DNA of 33,183 nucleotides. Source: Pseudomonadota bacterium. Lineage in GTDB: Bacteria > Pseudomonadota > Gammaproteobacteria > Pseudomonadales > Moraxellaceae. The position numbers and the translations under genes are program-made. The DNA lies in NCBI GenBank assembly GCA_021781515.1, contig JAJXWR010000024.1, positions 1-33,183 of the forward strand, written 5' to 3'. Below, piece by piece: positions 25,385 to 33,183 of the stretch (position 1 is its first letter; every line of letters begins with the position of its first letter). Below the pieces are notes generated by a model. That model searched no databases. It saw nothing but the letters and a program-made list of their open reading frames with translations, and was not told the origin of the DNA.

Positions 25385-26500
25385 GTGAGTGCAATGAGCG
25401 GCTGGAGCCTGGCGGAACTGGCAGAAAAATTTGAGGTTCAGTTGCGCGGTAATCCCGGGCAGCGTATTTATTCCTTGCAGGGATTGAAGGAAGCTGGACC
25501 CGATTCATTGAGTTTTCTGGCAAACCGGCGTTACCTGGACCTGTTGAAAACCAGTAACGCTGGCGCTGTGTTGCTGCACCCTTCTTATGCGGACGCCTAT
25601 AACGGCAATGTACTGCTGACGGAACAGCCCTACTTGCTCTATGCCAGGATCAGTCAACTGCTGGAGCAATCCTTGTATCCCGAACTGCCGGGCAGTTACC
25701 GGCATCCGGGTGCCCAGGTGGCTGAATCGGCGCAGATAGCAGCGGGAGTGCGTCTGGGGCCATGTGTCGTTGTGGGTGAGCGCGCTGTGATTGGTGCAGG
25801 CACAGTGCTGGAGGCGGGGGTGGTGGTCGGGGATGACTGTAGTCTGGGTGCGGGCTGCCATTTATATCCGCACGTGGTACTTTATCCCCGGACTCAACTG
25901 GGGCAGTGTGTGCGAATACAGGCCGGGAGCATCATTGGTGCGGATGGCTTTGGTTTTGCGCCATCGGCGAACGGTTGGGTACGCATTGCCCAACTGGGGC
26001 GGGTGGTAATTGGTGATTACTGTGATATCGGTGCTAATACGACCATAGATCGGGCAGCGCTGGGGGAGACTTGGCTGGGTCGGGGGGTGATCGTTGATAA
26101 TCAGGTGCAGATTGCTCACAATGTACGTATTGGCGATTACACGGCCATAGCGGCCTGTACCGGAATTTCCGGAAGCACGGATATCGGGCAGCGATGTATT
26201 CTTGCTGGTGGTGTGGGTCTGGTGGGGCATATACAGATTGCCGATGGGGTTCAGTTGACCGGTATGACCATGGTGACCAAATCTATCGAACAGGCAGGCA
26301 GTTATTCCTCGGGCACGGCCTTTGAACCAACGGCGCAGTGGAAAAAAACGGCAGTTCGTTTAAAAAATCTGGAGCAGATGCAGCGTAAGCTGACTATCCT
26401 AGAGAAGGAACTGTTGCAATTGCAAACCAGACAAGGCAGCAATGACGCCAGGAAAAGTCGGAAACAGGAAAAAATCAAGACCGGATCAGCACAAGAATAA
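25385..26500 (+). CDS. lpxD: UDP-3-O-(3-hydroxyacyl)glucosamine N-acyltransferase
   Basis: LpxD adds the second 3-hydroxyacyl chain to UDP-glucosamine in lipid A synthesis. The 371-residue protein has an N-terminal uridine-binding domain (SLAELAEKFEV to about 100), a long hexapeptide-repeat beta helix (about 105-290), catalytic His in VQIAHNVRIG (H245), and a C-terminal charged coiled coil (LKNLEQMQRKLTILEKELLQ). The C-terminal extension (NDARKSRKQEKIKTGSAQE) is lysine-rich. Start is GTG 25385 or ATG 25394; neither has a clear Shine-Dalgarno. Confidence 0.97.
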   Translation: MSAMSGWSLAELAEKFEVQLRGNPGQRIYSLQGLKEAGPDSLSFLANRRYLDLLKTSNAGAVLLHPSYADAYNGNVLLTEQPYLLYARISQLLEQSLYPELPGSYRHPGAQVAESAQIAAGVRLGPCVVVGERAVIGAGTVLEAGVVVGDDCSLGAGCHLYPHVVLYPRTQLGQCVRIQAGSIIGADGFGFAPSANGWVRIAQLGRVVIGDYCDIGANTTIDRAALGETWLGRGVIVDNQVQIAHNVRIGDYTAIAACTGISGSTDIGQRCILAGGVGLVGHIQIADGVQLTGMTMVTKSIEQAGSYSSGTAFEPTAQWKKTAVRLKNLEQMQRKLTILEKELLQLQTRQGSNDARKSRKQEKIKTGSAQE

Positions 26501-26503
26501 AAA

Positions 26504-26534
26504 AACAAACAGAACAAACAGAACAAACAAACAG
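26504..26534 (+). repeat. Short AACAAACAG tandem repeat in the lpxD-fabZ spacer
   Basis: AACAAACAG occurs twice in tandem (26504-26512, 26513-26521), followed by a third copy with an internal AAAC insert. The block has no G/C structure and begins just after the lpxD stop. No function is recognised; it is a slippage-prone site. Confidence 0.7.
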
Positions 26535-26633
26535 AAGTACAGACGATTCCCAGGCACACTGGCCGGAACGATGTTGTCCGGTCGAGTGAATAAGCGCAAA
26601 TAAAACCAGTGACTGCAGTGAGGTTTACAGATT

Positions 26634-27077
26634 TTGGCCACGATGGGCATTGAGGAAATTCTCAGCTATTTACCGCAACGTTACCCTTTTCTTTTGCTCG
26701 ATCGGGTGCTGGAACTCGAACCTGGTGTACGTGCATTGGGTTACAAGAATATAACGATCAATGAGGAGTTTTTTAACGGCCATTTCCCCGGCAAACCGAT
26801 TATGCCCGGGGTGTTGATTGTTGAGGCCATGGCGCAACTGGCAGGTGTGCTGGGTTTTGTCAGCGTCGGACGACGTCCTTCGGATGGAGTGATTCATCTG
26901 TTCGTGGGCACAGACCGCTTACGCTTCAAACGCCAGGTGGTGCCGGGAGACCGGTTGACTCTGGAAGCCAGTATTGGTGCCAGTAAGCGCAATCTGTATA
27001 AGTTCGCTTGCAGGGCGACTGTGGATGGTGATCTGGTCGCCAGTGCTGACATATTGATTGCTGAGCAGATTTTATGA
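26634..27077 (+). CDS. fabZ: (3R)-hydroxyacyl-ACP dehydratase
   Basis: FabZ removes water from 3-hydroxyacyl-ACP in fatty acid elongation and competes with LpxA/LpxD for the same acyl pool. The 147-residue hot-dog-fold protein has [32 protein letters not shown] with catalytic H50, and [10 protein letters not shown] with E64. Start is TTG 26634 (or ATG 26643), with GTGAGG upstream. Its stop overlaps lpxA (ATGA). Confidence 0.97.
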   Translation: MATMGIEEILSYLPQRYPFLLLDRVLELEPGVRALGYKNITINEEFFNGHFPGKPIMPGVLIVEAMAQLAGVLGFVSVGRRPSDGVIHLFVGTDRLRFKRQVVPGDRLTLEASIGASKRNLYKFACRATVDGDLVASADILIAEQIL

Positions 27078-27850
27078 GTCTGATACACCCGACTGCCATT
27101 ATTGACCCCGCTGCCCAGATTGACGATGGTGTTGAAGTTGGTCCGTACTGTATTATTGGATCGCAGGTGAACATTGGTTCCGGTACCCGTATTGCGTCGC
27201 ATGTCGTACTTAAAGGGCCCATGCAAATGGGACGCAACAATCAGGTATTCCAGTTTTGCACCTTAGGCGAAGCCTGTCAGGATAAAAAGTACAAAGGGGA
27301 ACCCACACGTCTGCACATTGGGGACGACAATATTTTCCGGGAAGCCTGTACTGTGCATCGGGGAACGGTGCAGGATGCGGGCGTCACCTGTATCGGTGAT
27401 CGCAACCTGTTGATGGTGAATACCCATGTGGCACATGATTGCTGCATTGGCTCTGATAATATCATGGCCAATAACGTTGGGCTGGCGGGGCATGTGCACA
27501 TTGGCGACTTTGTGATTCTGGGCGGGATGGTGGGTGTGCATCAGTTTGTCCGGATCGGTTCCTATGCGATGGCGGCAGGTGGTGCCATCCTTTACAAGGA
27601 TGTGCCGGCTTATGTGATGGTCGGTGGTAGTCCCGCCGGGGCCCGCGGCATGAATTTCGAGGGAATGCGTCGGCGTGGCATGCCTGCTGCGGCCATTGCG
27701 GCTTTGAGAAAAGCCTACAAACTGGTGTATCGCCAGAACCGGGCGCTGGAACTGGTCATGCCGGAGCTGGAAGCCCTGGCCCTTGAGTGGACGGAGGTCG
27801 CCTTGTTTATGCAGACTGTCCAGGCCTCGGTGCGAGGGCTGGCCCGTTAA
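27074..27850 (+). CDS. lpxA: UDP-N-acetylglucosamine acyltransferase
   Basis: LpxA starts lipid A synthesis by acylating UDP-GlcNAc from 3-hydroxyacyl-ACP. The 258-residue protein is a left-handed beta helix of hexapeptides (about 1-185) with the catalytic region [11 protein letters not shown] (H118 and H121), [13 protein letters not shown], and a helical C-terminus ([12 protein letters not shown] onward). It is translationally coupled to fabZ by a 4-nt overlap. Confidence 0.98.
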   Translation: MSLIHPTAIIDPAAQIDDGVEVGPYCIIGSQVNIGSGTRIASHVVLKGPMQMGRNNQVFQFCTLGEACQDKKYKGEPTRLHIGDDNIFREACTVHRGTVQDAGVTCIGDRNLLMVNTHVAHDCCIGSDNIMANNVGLAGHVHIGDFVILGGMVGVHQFVRIGSYAMAAGGAILYKDVPAYVMVGGSPAGARGMNFEGMRRRGMPAAAIAALRKAYKLVYRQNRALELVMPELEALALEWTEVALFMQTVQASVRGLAR

Positions 27851-27899
27851 TCAGTGAGTTGCCTTAACGGGTGAATAAGGTGGCACCGGGGGAAGTGCA

Positions 27900-29069
27900 A
27901 TGCCAAAACCATTGGCAGTCATCGGTATTGTCGTCGGGGAAAGCTCTGGAGATACGTTGGGAGCCAGTCTGATGCTCGCCTTGCGGCTGCATTATCCGGA
28001 AGTGCGTTTTATAGGAATTGCCGGCCCGCAAATGCTGGCTTTAGGGGCCACTTCGCTGGCACCGATGGAGCGGCTGAGTGTCATGGGACTGGTCGAAGTG
28101 CTGGGCCGCCTGCGTGAACTCCTGCGGCTGCGCGCACACCTGGTCACTGCCTTGTTGCATGAACCCATTGATCTGTTCATCGGAATTGATGCTCCGGATT
28201 TTAATCTGGGCCTCGCCGCACGATTCAGAGCCGCTGGGTTGCCCACCGTGCATTATGTCAGTCCTTCGGTATGGGCGTGGCGGCAGGGCCGGGTCAAGGG
28301 TATTGCACGCAGCATTGACTTGATGTTGTGCCTGTTGCCCTTTGAGAAGGCGTTTTATGATCAGCATCAGGTGCGGGCTGAATTTGTAGGGCATCCGCTG
28401 GCAGATCAGTTGCCGATGCACACAGATACCCAGGGAGCCCGGCGTCGTCTGGGGCTGGATGTCGACCAGTGTGTGCTGGCGGTGTTGCCGGGCAGTCGGC
28501 GGGGTGAGGTGCTGCAGTTGGCTCCCGCACTGAAAGAAAGTATATCCCGGTTTTTAGGGCAGCATCCGGACTGGCAAGTGGTGATTCCGGCAATCAATGC
28601 CGAACGTTATGCACAGATTCAGCAATTGTTTGCGCCGTTGCCGGAATTCACGTCGGGCCAGATTAAACTATTGTCCCCGGCGTTGGGCCCCTCTGTGGGT
28701 CGAGAGGCGATGGCGGCAGCCGATCAGGTGTGGCTGGCTTCAGGTACGGCCACGCTGGAAGCGATGCTGCTGAAAAAACCCATGCTGGTACTTTATCGTT
28801 TTCATTGGCTGACGTATTTACTGGCACGATTCCTCGTGAAAATTCGCTGGTTCAGTTTGCCTAATCTGTTGTTGGGACGAAAAATTGTGCCTGAACTTAT
28901 TCAGAATGACATCACTTCAGCCCATGTGCTCGCAGCCAGTGCCATGATCATGCAGCAACGGGAAGAACTACAACGGCTATTTGCAGCGGAGCATGGGCAA
29001 TTACGCCAAGAGGCGAGCCGTCGGGCGGCGGCAGCCATCCTCAGCTTGTGGAGTGAACGTAATGACTGA
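27900..29069 (+). CDS. lpxB: Lipid-A-disaccharide synthase
   Basis: LpxB (glycosyltransferase family 19) joins UDP-2,3-diacylglucosamine and lipid X to form the lipid A disaccharide at the inner membrane. The 389-residue protein shows [10 protein letters not shown] near the start, [55 protein letters not shown] and [19 protein letters not shown] lies before ATG 27900. The last 8 nt overlap rnhB. Confidence 0.98.
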   Translation: MPKPLAVIGIVVGESSGDTLGASLMLALRLHYPEVRFIGIAGPQMLALGATSLAPMERLSVMGLVEVLGRLRELLRLRAHLVTALLHEPIDLFIGIDAPDFNLGLAARFRAAGLPTVHYVSPSVWAWRQGRVKGIARSIDLMLCLLPFEKAFYDQHQVRAEFVGHPLADQLPMHTDTQGARRRLGLDVDQCVLAVLPGSRRGEVLQLAPALKESISRFLGQHPDWQVVIPAINAERYAQIQQLFAPLPEFTSGQIKLLSPALGPSVGREAMAAADQVWLASGTATLEAMLLKKPMLVLYRFHWLTYLLARFLVKIRWFSLPNLLLGRKIVPELIQNDITSAHVLAASAMIMQQREELQRLFAAEHGQLRQEASRRAAAAILSLWSERND

Positions 29070-29679
29070 ATGGCCGAACCACGGGTGGATTGCCGGTGTC
29101 GATGAAGTCGGTCGTGGCCCGTTATTGGGGCCTGTGGTCGCTGCGGCGGTGATATTGCCGGTGGATCATCAGATTGTCGGTCTTAAAGATTCCAAAAAGC
29201 TTTCAGAGAAGCAGCGGCAGCGACTGGCTGAAGCCATCCGCACCGCTGCAGTAGCCTGGGCATTGGGGCGGGCCGAGGCGGAAGAAATTGACCGAATCAA
29301 TATACTTCAGGCGACACTGCGTGCCATGCAGCGCGCCATAGAGGCATTGCCGGTGCGACCGGATCAGGTACTGGTCGATGGGCCGATCGTGCCGTTGCTG
29401 ACCATGCCTGCCCGGGGAATTGTGCACGGAGATGCACTGGAACCGGTGATCAGTGCGGCCAGTATTCTCGCCAAAGTGGCCCGCGATGCGGAAATGCTGG
29501 AAATGGCCACCCATTATCCTGCGTATGGTATTGACAGGCACAAAGGCTATCCGACTCCGGAACATCTGCAGGCCTTGCAGCGTTGGGGGGTGTTGCCGGA
29601 ACATCGACGCAGTTTTGCGCCGGTGGCCCGAGTGGTTGCTGCGGCAAACCTTCGACCAACTCAGGCATTGAATGGGTAA
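29062..29679 (+). CDS. rnhB: Ribonuclease HII
   Basis: RNase HII nicks RNA-DNA hybrids at ribonucleotides. The 205-residue protein has the active-site start [19 protein letters not shown] (D14-E15), [19 protein letters not shown] with an acidic residue, [10 protein letters not shown] with the final Asp, and [14 protein letters not shown]. The open frame extends upstream to 28981, but ATG 29062, overlapping the lpxB end, gives the family N-terminus. dnaE follows after 3 nt. Confidence 0.97.
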   Translation: MTEWPNHGWIAGVDEVGRGPLLGPVVAAAVILPVDHQIVGLKDSKKLSEKQRQRLAEAIRTAAVAWALGRAEAEEIDRINILQATLRAMQRAIEALPVRPDQVLVDGPIVPLLTMPARGIVHGDALEPVISAASILAKVARDAEMLEMATHYPAYGIDRHKGYPTPEHLQALQRWGVLPEHRRSFAPVARVVAAANLRPTQALNG

Positions 29680-29682
29680 TCC

Positions 29683-32600
29683 ATGATACTTTCCGGTTTT
29701 GTGCACCTGCGGCTGCATAGCGAATATGCGCTAGAAGACAGTATCATCCGCCTGGAAGAACTGTTCAATGAAACGCTACAGCAGCAAATGCCTGCGGTGG
29801 GGTTGACCGATCCCGTGAACCTGTTTGCGCTGGTCAAGTTTTACCGCGGTGCCCGTAGTCATGGGATTAAACCCTTGATGGGTGCCGATATTGGGTTGGC
29901 CAGTCAGGAAGGGGTGGTTACTTTTCTGGTGCGAAATGCGACAGGCTATCTCAATTTGATGCACCTTGTTTCGCAATGCCACAGTTCAGTCCATACCGAT
30001 CAGGATCCTTCCGGCAAGGTGCTGGAGAAGGCCTGGCTGGATGGGCATTCAGAGGGTTTGCTGGTGTTGCTCAGTCGCTACAGTGACGTGGGCCTGGCAA
30101 TGCAGCGTAATGATGCCGCACAGGCTAAGCAGCTGCTGCTGCAATGGCAGCATTGTCTGGGTGCGTCGAATGTCTATCTTGAGTTGCAGCGCACGGGGCG
30201 TGCTGGCGATGAGGAGTTTGTCCACCAGGCGGTGGCCTTGGCAACACAGTTGCAGGTGCCCGTGGTGGCCACCAACGATGTGCGTTTTTTACGCAAGGAC
30301 GCCTATGAAGTCCATGAAACCCGGGTGTGTGTTGCCGAACGTTCGACGCTCGGGGATCCACGCCGTTCGCGTCGCTATAGCGAGGAACAGTACTTTAAAT
30401 CAGCGGCTGAGATGCAGGAACTCTTTAGTGATATTCCGGAAGCGTTGAGCAATACGCTGAGGATTGCCGAGCGTTGTACGCTGGAACTGGTCTTGGGTAA
30501 AACAGCATTACCCCAGTATCCCGTACCTGCCGGCATGACGCTGGAAAGTTTTTTTGCGGAGGAAGTCCGACGCGGTTTGCAGGAGCGACTGCGACGGCTG
30601 CTGCCGGAGGCAACCCCGGAGCGGGAACTCAAGTGCCTGCCTTACCAGGAACGTCTGGAAATGGAACTGGGAATCATCAATCAGATGGGATTTGCCGGCT
30701 ATTTCCTGATTGTGATGGACTTTATCCAGTGGGCCAAAAATCATGGGGTGCCGGTAGGCCCAGGACGTGGTTCAGGGGCAGGGTCCTTGGTCGCTTATGC
30801 CCTGCGCATTACCGATCTGGATCCTACCCGCTACGATTTGCTGTTTGAGCGTTTTCTGAATCCTGAACGGGTCTCGATGCCGGATTTTGATATTGATTTC
30901 TGCATGGAAGGTCGTGACCGGGTGATTGACTATGTGGCGGAACATTATGGCCGTACCGCCGTTTCGCAGATCATTACTTTCGGTACCATGGCAGCCAAGG
31001 CAGTGGTTCGTGATGTGGCTCGGGTTCTGGGTAAAAGTTATGGCCTGGCCGATCGTATATCAAAAATGATTCCGGCGAAACCGCCGGGGATTACCCTTGC
31101 CGAAGCACGCATGGCTGAACCGCAACTGGAACAGCTGTTGACCGATACTAAAGATCGTGACCACGAAGATGCACTGGAGATCTGGGAACGAGCCTGCAAA
31201 CTGGAGGGAATTACCCGCGGGGTGGGAAAACATGCCGGGGGAGTCCTGATCGCTCCTGGAAAACTCACCGATTTTACCCCGGTGTTTTGTGATGAAGACG
31301 GTAAATGGGTGAGTCAGTATGACAAGGATGATGTTGAAAAAGTCGGTCTGGTAAAATTCGATTTCCTGGGATTGCGCACCTTGACCATTATCAGTTGGGC
31401 GTTACGCAATATTCAGTGTCGCCGGGCTGCGGCCGGAGAACCGCCGCTGGATATCGAGCAACTGCCACTGGATGATCCGACGACCTATCGGATGATTGAG
31501 GAAGGTCGTACCACGGCGGTATTTCAGCTGGAATCTCCAGGGATGAAGAATCTGCAGAAAAAGCTGAAACCATCCAATTTTGAAGATCTGATTGCGCTGG
31601 TCGCTTTGTTTCGTCCAGGTCCGCTGGACTCGGGGATGGTCGATGATTTTATTAATCGCAAGCACGGTCGGGCAGAAGTGGCCTATCCAGATCAACAATA
31701 CCAGCATCCGTCGTTGCAACCGGTACTGGCACCGACCTACGGAGTGATCGTTTATCAGGAACAGGTGATGAAGATTGCCCAGGTGCTGGCTGGGTATACG
31801 TTGGGTGCTGCCGATCTGTTGCGTCGGGCCATGGGGAAAAAAGATGCGGCTGAAATGGCTCGGCAACGGAGTCAGTTTATGGATGGGGCGGCGCTTCAGG
31901 GCATCGCCGTTGAGTTATCCGGCCCGATATTTGATTTGATGGAAAAGTTTGCCGGCTATGGCTTTAATAAATCGCATTCGGCCGCTTATGCCTTGCTGTC
32001 TTATCAGACGGCCTGGCTAAAACTGCACTATCCGGCCGAATTCATGGCTGCTGTGCTGAGTGCCGAAATGCACGATACCGAGGCGTTGGTGCCACTAATT
32101 GATGATTGTCGGGCATGGGGCCTGAAAATTCTTGCGCCACAGATCAATCGCTCCGAATATGGATTTATCCCTGAATCTGCGCAAACTATCCTGTATGGGT
32201 TAGGAGCGATCAAAGGCATGGGGCAAGGGCCGGTGGACAGCATTATCGCCGAACGTCAGGCCAATGGGGCGTTTGTGGATATCCTGGATTTTGCCTCGCG
32301 GCTGGATAGTGCCAAAATTACTCGCCGCAGTCTGGAAGCGCTGATTCGGGCGGGCTGTTTTGATGGCATGGGAGGCCATCGCCAGACCTTGCTCAATCGC
32401 CTGGAAGAGGTTCTGGCCACCGCCAGCCGTACCCAGCGTAACCTGAGTCTGGGTATTGAGGATCTGTTTGCATCGACAATGACCCCGGCAGAGATCTTGC
32501 CAGATTTGCATACCGATGTACGGCCCTTGTCGTCGGGTACACGTCTGCAGATGGAATTAGAGGCACTGGGGTTGTTTCTCAGCGGTCATCCGCTGGATGT

Positions 32601-33183
32601 ACTGCACAGCGAATTACAACAGTCGGGATGTACCCCGCTGTCGCAGGTGAAACCGGGCTCGGGGTACCGGGAGAAGGACAAGGTTGCGAAAATTGCCGGA
32701 CGTCTGGTGACCTGGCGCCTGGATAAATCGGGCCGGGCACAGGTGCTGCTGGAGGATGCAGAGGGGCGAATGGAAATCATTCTGGCCGCCGAAATGCTCA
32801 CCCCCTGTAAAGATTTGCTGGAAACCGGACGAATTTTGATTGCTGAAGGCCCTGTGCGTCTTGACCGTTTCCGCAATGCGCCGACGATGCAGGTCACTCA
32901 CCTGATGGATCTGGATCAATTGCGGCAGCGACGGGCTCGCTGCATCAGAATTTACATCCGACCAGGAAAATACACCCTGGAGGCTACCGCATTAAAAGCA
33001 TTGATCGACGAAAAACATGCAGAATTGGCCGTGGATCTGGCGGCCAGACCATTATATATTCACCTCTGTCTGGATAAAAATGGCACAATGGCCAGCGAAC
33101 AGGTGGAGCTGATTCCTGGAACGACGATGCAGTTGTCAACGAAAGCGGTGTGTATTGATGCAATACGTAATCTGGTAGGAGAT
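29683..33183 (+). CDS. dnaE: DNA polymerase III alpha subunit (3' end cut by window edge)
   Basis: DnaE is the replicative polymerase. The frame is open from ATG 29683 to the last base: 1167 codons, against about 1160 in E. coli, so only a few C-terminal residues are missing. An N-terminal PHP domain opens with FVHLRLHSEY and GLTDPVNLF. The palm has catalytic D401 and D403 in MPDFDIDFCMEGRD and a third Asp in VKFDFLGLRT (D560). GIEDLF (924-929) is a degenerate form of the internal clamp-binding motif at the place E. coli has QADMF. An OB-fold region with KVAKIAGRLVTWRLDKSGRA lies near 1005. Upstream ribosome site is weak (TGGGTAA). The rnhB-dnaE order matches E. coli. Confidence 0.98.
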   Translation, partial: MILSGFVHLRLHSEYALEDSIIRLEELFNETLQQQMPAVGLTDPVNLFALVKFYRGARSHGIKPLMGADIGLASQEGVVTFLVRNATGYLNLMHLVSQCHSSVHTDQDPSGKVLEKAWLDGHSEGLLVLLSRYSDVGLAMQRNDAAQAKQLLLQWQHCLGASNVYLELQRTGRAGDEEFVHQAVALATQLQVPVVATNDVRFLRKDAYEVHETRVCVAERSTLGDPRRSRRYSEEQYFKSAAEMQELFSDIPEALSNTLRIAERCTLELVLGKTALPQYPVPAGMTLESFFAEEVRRGLQERLRRLLPEATPERELKCLPYQERLEMELGIINQMGFAGYFLIVMDFIQWAKNHGVPVGPGRGSGAGSLVAYALRITDLDPTRYDLLFERFLNPERVSMPDFDIDFCMEGRDRVIDYVAEHYGRTAVSQIITFGTMAAKAVVRDVARVLGKSYGLADRISKMIPAKPPGITLAEARMAEPQLEQLLTDTKDRDHEDALEIWERACKLEGITRGVGKHAGGVLIAPGKLTDFTPVFCDEDGKWVSQYDKDDVEKVGLVKFDFLGLRTLTIISWALRNIQCRRAAAGEPPLDIEQLPLDDPTTYRMIEEGRTTAVFQLESPGMKNLQKKLKPSNFEDLIALVALFRPGPLDSGMVDDFINRKHGRAEVAYPDQQYQHPSLQPVLAPTYGVIVYQEQVMKIAQVLAGYTLGAADLLRRAMGKKDAAEMARQRSQFMDGAALQGIAVELSGPIFDLMEKFAGYGFNKSHSAAYALLSYQTAWLKLHYPAEFMAAVLSAEMHDTEALVPLIDDCRAWGLKILAPQINRSEYGFIPESAQTILYGLGAIKGMGQGPVDSIIAERQANGAFVDILDFASRLDSAKITRRSLEALIRAGCFDGMGGHRQTLLNRLEEVLATASRTQRNLSLGIEDLFASTMTPAEILPDLHTDVRPLSSGTRLQMELEALGLFLSGHPLDVLHSELQQSGCTPLSQVKPGSGYREKDKVAKIAGRLVTWRLDKSGRAQVLLEDAEGRMEIILAAEMLTPCKDLLETGRILIAEGPVRLDRFRNAPTMQVTHLMDLDQLRQRRARCIRIYIRPGKYTLEATALKALIDEKHAELAVDLAARPLYIHLCLDKNGTMASEQVELIPGTTMQLSTKAVCIDAIRNLVGD

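Overview
The window looks like a chromosome segment of a gammaproteobacterium of moderate GC content. About 5.4-33.2 kb carries the conserved block map / rpsB-tsf-pyrH-frr-uppS-cdsA-dxr-rseP-bamA-skp-lpxD-fabZ-lpxA-lpxB-rnhB-dnaE, preceded by LysM-hemF-aroE and by glnD-dapC-dapD on the opposite strand. A SutA-like protein and the LysM/hemF/aroE order recall the Pseudomonas side of the class. A NapC/NirT-type tetraheme cytochrome next to a truncated outer-membrane barrel protein suggests respiratory versatility. Genus cannot be decided from the sequence.

Layout. (1) 1-3.4 kb is an accessory patch. It holds a COG2958/HrgA-like protein fragment with a visible PD-(D/E)xK-type signature, a type II toxin-antitoxin pair (Phd-like/UPF0175 antitoxin plus DUF3368 PIN toxin), a decayed IS4/Tn5-type transposase tail, and a second, reverse-strand toxin-antitoxin pair (MazE-like DUF3018 antitoxin plus MazF/PemK toxin) with a 9-bp inverted repeat ahead of it. 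(2) 3.4-5.1 kb holds the C-terminal part of an outer-membrane beta-barrel protein and the tetraheme cytochrome c. (3) 5.1-8.9 kb holds a repeat-rich spacer, sutA, a LysM protein with a good terminator, then hemF and aroE (overlapping). (4) 8.9-14.4 kb, reverse strand, holds map, then glnD-dapC-dapD (nitrogen sensing and lysine/diaminopimelate synthesis). (5) 14.6-33.2 kb, forward strand, is the translation and envelope supercluster: ribosomal protein S2, EF-Ts, UMP kinase, ribosome recycling factor, then undecaprenyl-PP synthesis, CDP-diglyceride synthesis, the MEP-pathway reductoisomerase, the site-2 protease, BamA, Skp, lipid A enzymes LpxD/FabZ/LpxA/LpxB, RNase HII, and the replicative polymerase DnaE, which runs off the right edge about a dozen residues short of its expected end.

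How the genes work together: the right half builds and quality-controls the envelope (lipid carrier, phospholipid head groups, isoprenoid precursor, lipid A, outer-membrane protein assembly) and is tightly packed, with 1-8 nt overlaps and many GTG/TTG starts. The left edge is a patch of defence and mobile debris that appears to abut, and perhaps to have truncated, a respiratory outer-membrane locus. No rRNA, tRNA or CRISPR array was found. I see no convincing wholly new multi-gene system. The most unusual parts are the left accessory patch and several repeat or palindrome structures in intergenic regions.
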